This document shows, piece by piece, positions 11,369 through 19,567 of a stretch of 64,000 nucleotides of DNA (the first letter of the stretch is position 1; each line of letters opens with the position of its first letter). The notes beneath the pieces are model-generated. The model had not been told where the DNA came from and did not search any database. It saw nothing but the letters and a program-made list of their open reading frames with translations. Location of the stretch: contig JADJHZ010000021.1 in NCBI GenBank assembly GCA_016707205.1, positions 1 through 64,000 on the forward strand. Reading direction: 5' to 3'. This stretch comes from Haliscomenobacter sp. Lineage in GTDB: Bacteria; Bacteroidota; Bacteroidia; Chitinophagales; Saprospiraceae. Made by a program: the position numbers and the translations under genes.

Positions 11369-11680
11369 ATGAGAAAGACGAGGAAAATTTTGATCGCAAC
11401 TTTGCTCAAAGCAGTAGAATTGAGCTACCAGCGGGACAACATTAAGGATCTGGCCAACGAGTTGGGGGTTCGGGTAGAGTTGCTATACCGCTGGCGGGCA
11501 GAATTTGCTTCCCGGCCGGAAGCGAGCTTTCCGGGCAACGGCAAGGCCGCGCGTACAGCAGAAGAAAGCGAAATCGATCGGCTCAAGCGAGAGTTAGCCG
11601 ACATGCGCCTGGAACGGGACATCCTAAAAAAAGCAATCGGCATCTTCTCCGCGAGCGATGGGAAATTTACCAATTCATAG
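11369..11680 (+). CDS. IS3-family transposase OrfA
   Basis: This is a short DNA-binding subunit of an IS3 transposase of about 103 residues. It has an N-terminal helix-turn-helix (LANELGVRVELLYRWRAEF) and a C-terminal leucine-rich coiled coil (IDRLKRELADMRLERDILKK) used for multimerisation. The run of seven A followed by G at 11626-11633 is the usual slippery site for -1 frameshifting into OrfB, and orfB is in the -1 frame. I chose ATG 11369; GTG 11363 is also possible. The reading frame is intact. Confidence 0.85.
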   Translation: MRKTRKILIATLLKAVELSYQRDNIKDLANELGVRVELLYRWRAEFASRPEASFPGNGKAARTAEESEIDRLKRELADMRLERDILKKAIGIFSASDGKFTNS

Positions 11681-11712
11681 CCGAGCACCGCAAGGAGTTT
11701 CCCATTGAGAAG

Positions 11713-12385
11713 ATGTGCAAGGTATTGGATGTGAGCAAAAGTGGTTATTACAAATGGTTTAACAGTGAACCGTCGAAACGTTTGATTGAAAATCAGGGGC
11801 TTACGCTTACTATCTGTAAGATACACCAAAGCAGCAAGGGCACTTATGGGAGTCCGCGAATCACCGAGGAACTCAAAGCCAGGGGCGTGCAAGTATCCCG
11901 TATACGGGTAGCCCGCTTGATGAAACAGGCACAAATTTGCGGCGAACATAAAAAGAAATACCGGGCCACTACCGACTCTAAGCATAATCATCCGGTAGCG
12001 GAAAACCTCCTGGACCGCAATTTTCAGCCTCAGGAAATAGGGCAAGCCTGGGTGTCGGATCTGACGTATATCTCCACTGCGCAGGGCTGGGTATACCTAA
12101 CGGTGGTCATCGACCTGGCGATCCGAAAAGTGATTGGATGGGCGTTGAGCCAAGATATGAGCGCCCAAAGCACCAGTATTGCTGCCTTGAAGATGGCCTT
12201 GGGACATCAGCCCATTACCCGGGAGCTTATCTTCCATTCGGATCGGGGTGTCCAGTATGCTTGCAAGGAATTTAGAGCACTGCTAACTGAGGATGAACGC
12301 ATTAAACAAAGTATGAGCTGCAATCGGATACCGCTCCCCAGCAGAATATGAACTCTTTTTATTAAACCAAAAACAGGCCGCTTAA
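11713..12385 (+). pseudogene. IS3-family transposase OrfB, catalytic Glu region deleted
   Basis: This is the integrase (rve, DDE) half of the IS3 transposase. The frame is open upstream from the slippery site (RWEIYQFIAEHRKEFPIEKM), as expected for an OrfAB fusion; 11713 is only the first ATG. The HTH_21 region (GTYGSPRITEEL), first Asp (WVSDLTYI) and second Asp (FHSDRGVQYA) are present. After IKQSMS about 55 residues, including the catalytic Glu in the usual WDNAVAESFF region, are missing. The remnant GYRSPAEYELFLLNQKQAA resumes in another frame and stops at 12385. The deletion makes the transposase inactive. Confidence 0.83.
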
Positions 12386-12425
12386 CCCTTAACTTTTTGT
12401 CCACTTTTTCCTTGCAAGTCCAGCA

Positions 12426-12500
12426 GGCAGCGTATGCGCCTTGCGCCTTACGCCTTACGCCCCATTGGAAATCCTTTACATCCTTTACATCCTCAACCAT
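12426..12500. repeat. Tandem repeats right of the IS (CGCCTTAC and 9-bp ATCCTTTAC families)
   Basis: GCGCCTTACGCC-type repeats complement those left of the IS. They are followed by three copies of a 9-mer (ATCCTTTAC/ATCCTCAAC), the reverse complement of the GGATGTAAA repeats seen at 59679 and 63727. The 9-mer array joins directly to a signal-peptide coding sequence on the minus strand. Confidence 0.75.
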
Positions 12501-12551
12501 CGCCGCTGCCGGGGTGCACAACAGCACCAGACCAAAAAAGAGCGTACGCAT
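12500..12551 (-). pseudogene. Signal-peptide fragment, probable 5' end of the interrupted coiled-coil gene
   Basis: The minus strand encodes MRTLFFGLVLLCTPAAAM, a good Sec signal peptide. It runs straight into repeat-encoded EDVKDVKD and then out of frame. The 3' part of a gene without a start lies on the same strand at 10671-11215, behind the repeat array and the IS. I infer that both are one gene, interrupted first by repeats and then by the IS. Confidence 0.45.
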
Positions 12552-12959
12552 ATTTGAAACAGGTTTGTTGACAGCCTGGGTTTGGCGTCAACTTCCGGCG
12601 GAGGTGGCTACGCACCCCTATTTCATGGAGATGATGGGGCATAACCGTGCGTGCGTTAATAACATGCAATTTAAAGGAAATGAGCGATTATTGCGCAGGA
12701 AAAAGTTCGTACACCATTTTGTTGACGCCAACGAAATGGTGCACTAGCGTGGCCTCTTCTGACACAGCTCCCTTCTGGCACAGTTCATATGGGATGATTT
12801 TTTAAATTGTCAGATCAAGTCGTGACTATTACACCCTTCCAAGTCAGTATATTTACCGGCAACCGGGGCGAGCTTCTCCAATCCTTCCTGGCTTTTGTTT
12901 ATTCTGCGGGGTTGCCGTTTAGAGGCAAATCCCATACTTTTGTATAAAATCCATGCCGT
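12552..12959. other. Intergenic region without a supported gene
   Basis: No frame here has a recognisable protein. The stretch must contain the promoter for the DUF433/DUF5615 pair; I see no clear -33/-10 pair. Confidence 0.5.
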
Positions 12960-13203
12960 ATGAACTGGCGCGATCACATTGTTTCGGACCCTGACATTTT
13001 GCTTGGCAAGCCTACGATCAAAGGCACCCGGCTTTCCGTGGAGTTTTTTGCTGGAGCGGCTGGCGAGTGGCTGGACGGAGGAAATGTTGCTCGACAATGC
13101 GCCACGTCTAACCCGTTTAGATCTGCAGGCGGTGTATATGTTCTTAAATGAATGCATGAAAGATGGGCTTTTCTTCTTTCCCGAACCTGCAGAAGCAGCT
13201 TGA
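12960..13203 (+). CDS. DUF433 antitoxin, frameshifted at a T6 run
   Basis: This is a small DNA-binding antitoxin of the DUF433 type, which pairs with DUF5615 PIN-like toxins. The first frame gives MNWRDHIVSDPDILLGKPTIKGTR, the family's typical N-terminus. The second frame gives LERLASGWTEEMLLDNAPRL and runs to 13203. The frames join in GGAGTTTTTTGCTGG near 13040-13048; removing one T restores EFLLERL, so a homopolymer length error is the simplest explanation. Combined length is about 80 residues, normal for the family. The stop lies directly before the toxin ATG (13204), consistent with one transcript. Confidence 0.82.
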
Positions 13204-13569
13204 ATGAAATTTTTAGCCAACGAAAATTTTATGATTGCCGGCGTGCGCGTTTTGCGTAACGCGGGACTCGATGTCGCTTCCATAGGCGAAGATTTTCCGT
13301 CGATAAAGGATAGGGAGGTCATGGAAATAGCCATTTCTACCCATCGAACGATTCTCACACATGACCGTGATTATGGCGAATTGGTTTTCAAGCATGGATA
13401 CCGTCCTGAAAAGGGCATTGTTTATTTCAGGATGAAAGATTACCTCCCTGAAGAACCCGCCCATTTATTTTTGGAATTGTTGGCCAATGAACATTTCAAG
13501 TTTGAAGGAATGCATACAGTGATTGACAAGGATGGAAGCATCCGTCAACGGCCTATTCCTGGCAAGTGA
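13204..13569 (+). CDS. DUF5615 PIN-like toxin
   Basis: This 121-residue PIN-like domain protein is the presumed RNase toxin partner of the upstream DUF433 antitoxin. Its start MKFLANENF corresponds to the usual FLADENV, here with Asn at the position most members hold as Asp. It retains GLDVASIGED, the acidic ILTHDRDYGEL motif and the GIVYFR strand. Length and domain layout are normal and the frame is intact. The ATG follows the antitoxin stop without spacing, so translation is probably coupled. The altered first motif (ANEN instead of ADEN) may weaken metal binding. Confidence 0.8.
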   Translation: MKFLANENFMIAGVRVLRNAGLDVASIGEDFPSIKDREVMEIAISTHRTILTHDRDYGELVFKHGYRPEKGIVYFRMKDYLPEEPAHLFLELLANEHFKFEGMHTVIDKDGSIRQRPIPGK

Positions 13570-13779
13570 CTGGATTGGAACTTGTTTCAATGGAAGCGGC
13601 CAGCTCCAGGTTTGGCGTTGGTCCATAAGGCGCTATGCAAGCCTTCAACGTATCGCCAACCTTTAACCACCCGAAGCACATCGCGACCGATATTCAGATG
13701 TGAATATCGCTCCTCCAGAATGACGATGTACTGCCTCGTTTTCCCCTTGCAAAAGGTAAAAAGGTAAAAAAGCTAAAAA

Positions 13780-16420
13780 TTAAAGGGTCCTGGCGAGACG
13801 GAAACCGGAGTAGTTGTACCGATTGCCGGGAGTGTTGCTGAGGCGACCGGCAACGCGGCAATACTGTGGGTGGCCGTACCAAGACCCACCGCGGAGCACA
13901 CGGTCGGAGCCGGTAGATTGGCCTATAGGATTCTTTTGGGCATCGAAAGGATAATACTCATACCAGTCCCAACACCATTCCCATACATTGCCGCTCATGT
14001 CATACAAGCCCAGGGTGTTGGGCCGTTTATGGGCTACTGGCTGCGTTCGGTTTTCCGCATTTTCACGGAACCAGCCCACTACGTCCAGATCATCGCTGCC
14101 GCTGTATGCATACGGTTTTTGTTCCACCCCGCCCCTGGCGGCATATTCCCATTCTGCTTCGGTGGGCAGGCGATAGCCATTGGTGCTCCAGTCGGCGCTT
14201 ACCTTTTCCCCCTTCATCTGATATACCGGCTGCAGGCCTTCCATGGCGCTCAGCCAATTGCAGAAGCGGGCGGCATCCTCCCAGGAGACGTATACTGCGG
14301 GGTTATTTCCTTGTCTGCCCCAGCCTGGCTTTTCCACCTGCAACCCTTCCTGCTGCAGGAACAGGGCATACTGCCAGTACGTCACTGGCGTTTTCTGCAA
14401 GGAAAACCCGTCGAGGGTCACCGCGTGGATGGGCTGTTCCTCTTCTGACCCCATCAAATAACTCCCCCCTGACACCATTATCATTTCCGGCAAATAGCGG
14501 GCCCGGATCAACGGAGCGGCGCCATCGGGTATGTGCTCCAGGGTTTCTAGTAGGGGGAGGAAACCGGGTTGGTTTATAATCCCCGGAAGCGCAGCGGCCA
14601 GCGGGGCGTACTGCGGCAGTCCCAGACCGGAGAGCGCCTGTAAGGCTTCCCTTGCCCGGTCAGACTGTCCGCAAGCGTGAAACACGAACCCGATCTCTTC
14701 CAGCAGGCGGGCCAGTTGCTCCTGTTCATAATTCAGGTCCAGGGCTTTGACGGTTTTAGTGAAGGCCAAGTCGTATTCCAGGTGCAGGATAGCCTCCTCG
14801 ATGCGGGTTTTGGCAAAATCAAAGTTACTTTGGCGCATAGCCGCTTCCCGGGCCCGCTGCGTGTCGAGCGCTTCCTTGCCCCTGTACAGGGCAGCTTCTT
14901 CCTCCGGCGTCCAGACGCGCATGAAGGGGCGGCCAGCTTCCAGGGCGGCGATATCGTCGGCATCCTTGAAGCTGGCAACACCCTGGGCGATATCATGCTG
15001 CTTGCTTTCCAGGATGCGGCGGGCCCGCTGCCCGGGCCGTTCGGAAGCTTGCAGTCGCCCGGCGACCAGCGGCGCGAGGCTGTCGTGCGCCAGGCGGGAA
15101 GCGGCGCCCGGCTGGCCGGTGGCGCTATCGGTGAGCAGGAATAGGGCCGTCAGCGCGTGCTTGAACGCTGCGATGTGGGGAATATGCGGGTAGGCCTGCT
15201 GCAGTTCCTCATCCGAGCGGCTGCGGGAGGCGACCCAGGCGCCGGAGGTGGTATAGAACGCCAGCACATCGAGCGGCAGCCCGCCTTCCACTTCCCGCGG
15301 GAAGCGGGCCGCCAGGCGCTTGAGCTGATCGTCGAGCATGCCGCCGAGGCTGTTTTGCCGGACCGCGCCGTAGAGTTCCTCGCTGAATGCCGCCTGGGCG
15401 GGCAGCCCGGCCACCTCGTCCCACATTTTGCGCTGCAGCATTTGCAGCAGCGGCGCCTGATGCGATTGCCGGTCGTGGAGGATATCGTCGGCGATGCGTT
15501 CGGCCAGGCCGGGGGCAATCTCGAGGTTTTTGTATTTCCGCTGGAGCTCGCGGTCTTTCGATACGCCCTGGATGGATTCGAGGATTCCCTGGCGGTCGAG
15601 CGCTTGGAGGAACACGCCCACGTCATCCATGCCCGGCTGGGTCTTCAGCCAGGTTTTCACCTCGGCCAGGAATTCCTTCCGAAACCCGAGTATGAACTGT
15701 CTGCGCGGATCATGCGTCAGCGCCTGCTGCAGCAGGCCGGCCAGGGCTTCCCCTTCGTCCGGAATTTCGGGATTGGGGTTGGTGAGGATCTCTTCGACCT
15801 GGTCCAGAATCACGAGCTGCGGTTTTGGAGCGGATTGCTCCAGGATTTCCTGCAGCTGGGCCGGCAACCCCCGTTCCTGGTTGCGGCGGCAGTACACCGT
15901 ATCGCGGGCATGCTAGAGGCGGGGCAGCAAGCCCGCGTGCAGCAGGGAAGATTTTCCGACTCCGGACTGTCCGTAAAGCAGGATGAGGCGCTCGCCCTCG
16001 GTGACGTATTCATAGAGCTGGCGGATAATCCCTGCCTCTGCCGAAAAAGATGCGCGCATCCTCCCGGGTGAACCAATGCAGTCCGGTATAGGGATGTTCC
16101 GGCCTTTGAATATCCGCTGGAAGCGGCGGCAGCGACAGGACGGAGAGCGGCTCGTCGGGCAACTGGTCGATGAACTGCTTCAGCGCATCGCTGATCTGGG
16201 TGACCTCCACCTTGTGGGCCTCATAGGTGATCGTACCCTCCTGAAAATCCGCTGCATTGCGGTAATACCTGCCCGACAGCAGCGTGATGCGGCTGCTTTT
16301 TTCCGGATGCGCCATCAGCTCCCCGCTTGCCCGGAGCAGTTCGATTGCCTGGCGCGTCTCGCCCTGGGCGAGGAGCGCTAGCAGGCCGGCTTTGTCAATA
16401 GTGCTGGATGGGGTAGGCAT
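13780..16420 (-). pseudogene. EAD-nSTAND1-FGE (SUMF1) receptor-like NTPase; frameshift and nonsense codon
   Basis: This is a conflict-system type protein of about 880 residues. Residues 1-90 resemble an effector-associated domain (EAD11-like: LLALLAQGETRQAIELL, LLSGRYYRNAADFQEG). An nSTAND1 NTPase follows, starting YTGLHWFTREDARIFFGR with Walker A GQSGVGKSS (about 15955-15990), VILDQVEEI (Walker B) and GFRKEFLAEV. The middle is helical, and the C-terminus is an FGE/SUMF1 C-type-lectin fold (MIMVSGGSYLMGS, RLPTEAEWEYAARGG, NVWEWCWDWY, VLRGGSW, GFRLAR). A one-base frame change lies near 16026-16034, and a TAG at 15913-15915 stands where Glu is expected. One of the two FGE catalytic cysteines is absent, so the fold is probably a ligand-binding module. 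Such proteins sense invaders and trigger an EAD-paired effector; no partner EAD is visible here. Confidence 0.75.
13783..13890 (-). other. Candidate DGR variable region at the end of the FGE domain
   Basis: The last 36 codons (GGSW to the stop) match the place and style of diversity-generating-retroelement variable regions in FGE-type C-type lectins. Most residues between GGSW and GFRLAR that correspond to loop positions use NNC codons (TAC, GGC, CAC, CTC, AGC, AAC, GGC, TAC, AAC, TAC, TCC). These are the outcomes of adenine mutation of AAC in a template repeat. No template repeat or reverse transcriptase lies in the window. Confidence 0.35.
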
Positions 16421-16636
16421 AGCCGCATGATTGTAGAACCAAGATACACATTTGGTGGAAAAAGGGAGGGATGTTGATGATGGGGCGTTAAAATTCGGGG
16501 GTTTAAGGTGGGCAAAGCGCCGGGCGTTTTACTGCAAACTGCCAATTGAAGACTGCATCCGGGCAGAAGTCCCGCAGCACTGGCTTGACCGGCGCCTCAA
16601 AATCCCGTACATTTAAATCTCATTTAATGCGCAAGC

Positions 16637-16849
16637 ATGGAACAATTGGTGTTAAATCAGCTCAAGCTCCTTCCGGAGCACCTTCAGATTGAGGCGCTTC
16701 ATAATATTCAGTATCTGCTGTTCATAAAGAACCAGGAGGAGGAAACGCCAATTGTCCAGGAATCTCCTTTGACCTTTTCGGATTTTCATTTCCCTGAAAG
16801 CGGTCAAACGTATAGCCGCGCAGAAATTTATGGCGACAATGGCCGGTGA
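16637..16849 (+). CDS. DUF2281/VapB-type antitoxin
   Basis: This small 70-residue protein starts MEQLVLNQLKLLPEHLQIEA, which resembles the DUF2281 N-terminus where antitoxins pair with PIN-domain toxins. Its C-terminal half is less conserved and ends in a toxin-binding-like tail. It overlaps the start of a PIN-domain gene by 11 bp (ATG at 16839), the usual vapBC arrangement. The toxin is truncated, so the antitoxin is probably an orphan now. The frame is intact. Confidence 0.65.
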   Translation: MEQLVLNQLKLLPEHLQIEALHNIQYLLFIKNQEEETPIVQESPLTFSDFHFPESGQTYSRAEIYGDNGR

Positions 16850-16997
16850 AAAGATTTTCATTGATACCAATATCCTGGTGTATGCCAACAATACGCTGTC
16901 TTCCTTGTGCATTCCCGCAAGGGCCCAATGGCAGTCGGTCTATACCCCTATCCCCACGCCGCCTGTATCGCCCTGGTCGAAGGAGACGGTGGTGTGA
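16839..16997 (+). pseudogene. VapC PIN-domain toxin, truncated
   Basis: The reading frame begins MAGEKIFIDTNILVYANNT, the first acidic motif of VapC PIN nucleases (Asp in FIDTN). The family-like sequence ends after about 31 residues (PARAQWQ). The remaining 20 codons, rich in Pro and Ser, do not match the family, and the stop is at 16995-16997, against about 130 residues expected. Motifs with the other catalytic acids are missing, so no toxin activity is expected. Confidence 0.75.
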
Positions 16998-17040
16998 ATT
17001 GAGATGGAGGAGTGAATTTTTTATTTCAACAACAGCCACC

Positions 17041-18117
17041 ATGAAAGAGCTCTCTTACAATAAAAACGGCTTTGCACGGCCCAATGGGCGCTCCGGCTTT
17101 AAACATCTGTACCACAAAGACGGCCGTAGCTGGTGGGTGGCATACACCTTAAAGGAGTTGGAGCCGCGGATGGAGGCGTTTTATGCTGGAACAAAATCAA
17201 AAAAAATAATTCATCTCCACCTTCACGCACTATGCGAGTTTACAGATTTAAAAGTGTTGGTATTGATTAAATGTAGAATTGATTCCCTCCCGGCCGAAAT
17301 CGGCCAGTTGACACAGTTGACAATACTGGATTTGAGTGATAACCAATTGACCAGCCTTCCGGCCGAAATCGGCCAATTGACACAGTTGACAACACTGGAT
17401 TTGAGCAACAACCAATTGACCAGCCTCCCGGCCGAAATCAGCCAATTGACACAGTTGACAACACTGGATTTGAGCAACAACCAATTGACCAGTCTCCCGG
17501 CCGAAATCAGCCAATTGACACAGTTGACTGAGTTGGAATTGAGGAATAACCCTCTCATCAGCTCTGGCGAAATTGTAAAAATTATTGCCAATTTTGTAAA
17601 CATCAGAAAACTTCTGAAAGATGGCAACCCAGACGATACACATCATCTGAGCCCTCTTCCCATTCGTATAACTGGCGCTTCTATTTCCAAAGAGGGTATT
17701 CTCTCGAGTTTAAATTTGTCTAACTCAAACATGAGTGCGCTTCCCGCAGAAATCGGGCAGTTGACGGAATTACAAGGGCTGCATTTAGAGGGCAACCAAA
17801 TAACTACCCTCCCTCCTGAAATCGGGAACTTGAAATTTTTACACACTCTATATCTATCGGGAAAAGAGTTTTCTGATTTCGATTGTTCGCTTTTAGTTGC
17901 AATAGAGTTCTTGAGTTTTAGCGGAAGCTCATTTTTGATACTCCCCCAAAATATGCCCTGGTTGCACGGCCTTGACCTGTCTAATTGCAGCCTGCACCAA
18001 ATACCGCAGGAGGTCAAAAGTTTGAAGGCGCATTTTGTTTATCTTGACTTATCAGGTAACTCTATCCCTGAAGAAGAAATCGAAGCCTTGCGCCGAGCGG
18101 CCGGGGTGGACGATTAA
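17041..18117 (+). CDS. Leucine-rich-repeat protein
   Basis: This 358-residue protein has an N-terminal unknown module (FKHLYHKDGRSWWVAYTLKE), then leucine-rich repeats of the 23-residue type (LPAEIGQLTQL..LDLSNNQLTS). Four consecutive repeats from about 17279 to 17541 are nearly identical at the DNA level. After a gap (ISSGEIVKIIANFVNIRK) further, more divergent repeats follow to the C-terminus. No signal peptide or membrane segment is seen, so it is probably cytoplasmic and binds protein. ATG 17041 follows the phrase CAACAACAGCCACC, which recurs before a broken copy at 18197. Such bacterial LRR proteins often lie in accessory regions; the exact role is unknown. Confidence 0.8.
   Translation: MKELSYNKNGFARPNGRSGFKHLYHKDGRSWWVAYTLKELEPRMEAFYAGTKSKKIIHLHLHALCEFTDLKVLVLIKCRIDSLPAEIGQLTQLTILDLSDNQLTSLPAEIGQLTQLTTLDLSNNQLTSLPAEISQLTQLTTLDLSNNQLTSLPAEISQLTQLTELELRNNPLISSGEIVKIIANFVNIRKLLKDGNPDDTHHLSPLPIRITGASISKEGILSSLNLSNSNMSALPAEIGQLTELQGLHLEGNQITTLPPEIGNLKFLHTLYLSGKEFSDFDCSLLVAIEFLSFSGSSFLILPQNMPWLHGLDLSNCSLHQIPQEVKSLKAHFVYLDLSGNSIPEEEIEALRRAAGVDD
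17279..17541 (+). repeat. 69-bp near-identical tandem repeats in the LRR gene
   Basis: Four units of 69 bp (GGCCGAAAT at 17292, 17361, 17430 and 17499) encode one LRR each and differ at only a few positions. Units this alike suggest recent expansion or gene conversion, and copy number could vary between strains. Confidence 0.9.
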
Positions 18118-18196
18118 GCATTGATGAGACGGGGGCTATTTTGCCCTGCGAACGGGAGCGGGCATTTTTGCCTTCATTTCAACAATAACAGCCACC

Positions 18197-18345
18197 ATGC
18201 AAAATATAGAATACAAACACTTTGGCTACGACCATACTACCGGTACTGACGGCCATAAGTACTTGCACATAAGAGATGAAGGATGTTGGCGCGTGGCTTA
18301 CTCCGTGTAAGAATTGGCGCCGGAAGTAGAGGCCTTATGCATCCT
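18197..18345 (+). pseudogene. Truncated paralogue of the LRR protein's N-terminal module
   Basis: ATG 18197 is preceded by CAACAATAACAGCCACC, nearly the same leader as the intact LRR gene. The frame reads MQNIEYKHFGYDHTTG, then KYLHIRDEGCWRVAYSV, a TAA, then ELAPEVEAL. This aligns with KHLYHKDGRSWWVAYTLKEL, EPRMEAF of the LRR protein. The homology stops where the convergent KilA-N gene begins, so a recombination event removed the rest. Confidence 0.65.
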
Positions 18346-19009
18346 GCCTACCGATGATCAACGTTGTGTAATTGTACCTAACGCCCCGCTGCTGGCTGAG
18401 GCTGGCGGCAGCTTTGCCCCATTCCTTGGCCCGGTCGAGCGGGCAGGGGATTTTTTTCAGGCTGCAATACCCGGCGATGGTGTAGTAGTGATCATCGACG
18501 CTAAGGATCTTGGCTTCCAGCTCGTCGAGGCGCTGGGCGGTCAGGTCCAGGTCGGCCCGCACCTTTTCGTTGAACTGTTCCTGCTGCTCCAGTTGCTCCA
18601 CGATCATGCGCAGGCTGCGGATGACGCCGGCAGGCTGAAACTCCCGGATCTCCGTTTTGCCGGTGGTGAGCAGTTCCTGGATGCGGTCATACACCCAAAG
18701 TTCAAACTCAGGGGATAACCAGGCGGCAAACTTCAACGCGAGTTTTTCATCCATCCAGGTGCCCTGTAATTCAGGAACTCCACCCTTAATTACGCGCAAT
18801 ACTTCCCGCGCCATTGCTCCGATATCGGAATTCCGATATCGGGACTCCAGAAGCAAAATATAATCCCTCGTTCCTTGAAGGGCCAAAAAATGGCCGATCT
18901 GCTTTCGGAATGGCCTGGCCATTTCGGTAGCGTTGATCATCTTGTTGCCATCCGAAAACTCGAAGGAAATTGGAGTACCTTCATAATCAAATTGTTTAAT
19001 ATCGCTCAT
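18335..19009 (-). CDS. KilA-N domain protein, 3' truncated
   Basis: This is a KilA-N domain DNA-binding protein of the phage/accessory type. MSDIKQFDYEGTPISFEF is followed by DGNKMINATEMARPFRKQ and KLALKFAAWLSPEFELWVYDRI, the family core. A coiled-coil segment (MIVEQLEQQEQ..LDELEAKI) and part of a C-terminal domain (YYTIAGYCSL) come next. Family members usually continue for 20-30 residues after SLSQQRG; here it ends in unrelated residues, at the junction with the broken LRR copy. I chose ATG 19009 because the family begins at MSDIKQ; it overlaps the stop of the next frame upstream as ATGA. Likely a regulator or phage remnant. Confidence 0.75.
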   Translation of the reverse strand: MSDIKQFDYEGTPISFEFSDGNKMINATEMARPFRKQIGHFLALQGTRDYILLLESRYRNSDIGAMAREVLRVIKGGVPELQGTWMDEKLALKFAAWLSPEFELWVYDRIQELLTTGKTEIREFQPAGVIRSLRMIVEQLEQQEQFNEKVRADLDLTAQRLDELEAKILSVDDHYYTIAGYCSLKKIPCPLDRAKEWGKAAASLSQQRGVRYNYTTLIIGRQDA

Positions 19010-19509
19010 AACGGTAGGTTGATCCGTAACAAAATAGGGCATTTTTGGCAATATCCTTCCAGACTTTTACACTTTCTGACCAGTGAAAAGGGCCCCCGCC
19101 TCACCCCCACCTCCAACCCCGCCTCCAGCTCCCGCACTGCGGCGACGATCCGCTCCAGGCTTCCTGCATACCCGCGCCCCACCGCCGCGACCAGCTCCCA
19201 GCACTCCGGCCCCAGCAGCTTGGTAGGCCGGATACGGGCATCCCCCAGCAGGGCACGCAGCGCGATTTCCGACGGCGCAGCCAGGAACGCCTGCGCCAGG
19301 GCGCGCACGGCCTGAAGCTCTGCAAATAGCGCCAGAGCCTCTTCGGCACTAAAAGCGCCGCCCTTGTGTAGCACGTAATTGAGCCGGTGCGGGTTGCTGC
19401 TGCCGAAGCCCCGCAGCCGCAGCGCCGGCAGCGCCAGCACCCGGGCGACCGGCGCAGAGAGGCTGGCATCGCCATGCCGCAGCCGGTAGCCGGGATCGGC
19501 ACTGGACAC
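19006..19509 (-). CDS. Unrecognised GC-rich open frame, probably a gene fragment
   Basis: This frame is rich in Ala, Leu and Arg. Its first 130 residues (from MSSADPGYRLRHGD to about GLEVGVRRG) look coding and helical, with much higher GC than its neighbours. The last 30 residues come from AT-rich sequence just upstream of the KilA-N gene and look non-coding. The stop overlaps the KilA-N ATG. I do not recognise a family. A fragment imported from a GC-rich source, fused by recombination near 19085, is the simplest reading. Confidence 0.35.
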   Translation of the reverse strand: MSSADPGYRLRHGDASLSAPVARVLALPALRLRGFGSSNPHRLNYVLHKGGAFSAEEALALFAELQAVRALAQAFLAAPSEIALRALLGDARIRPTKLLGPECWELVAAVGRGYAGSLERIVAAVRELEAGLEVGVRRGPFSLVRKCKSLEGYCQKCPILLRINLPL

Positions 19510-19567
19510 CTGCCCCGGCGCCTTTTCTACTAGAGAAATGGAAATCTTTTAAGTGGATTTTTTATCT

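Larger units (their letters stand above)
11299..12422 (+). mobile_element. IS3-family insertion sequence, internally deleted
   Basis: The element is 1,124 bp. The terminal inverted repeats begin TG at 11299 and end CA at 12422. Both ends share ACTTGC, nine variable bases, GTGGAC, three bases, then AAGTTAAGGG (left to 11335, right from 12386). It is flanked by GCA on both sides (11296-11298 and 12423-12425), a 3-bp target duplication typical of IS3. It carries orfA and an orfB that has lost its last catalytic segment, so the copy is about 150 bp shorter than a full element and cannot move by itself. Confidence 0.85.

Noticed and set aside
12397..12747. Plus-strand open frame of 116 codons right of the IS
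   Set aside because: It starts inside the IS end and runs through repeats and the antisense of a signal peptide.
12810..13358. Minus-strand open frame of 182 codons opposite the DUF433/DUF5615 genes
   Set aside because: The plus strand encodes both conserved toxin-antitoxin proteins; the minus frame matches no family I know.
13570..13779. Template repeat for the suspected DGR next to the variable region
   Set aside because: I compared the downstream 210 bp with the variable region by eye and saw no near-copy.
15157..16071. Plus-strand open frame of about 304 codons opposite the nSTAND gene
   Set aside because: The minus strand encodes the conserved NTPase domain; the plus frame has no family features.
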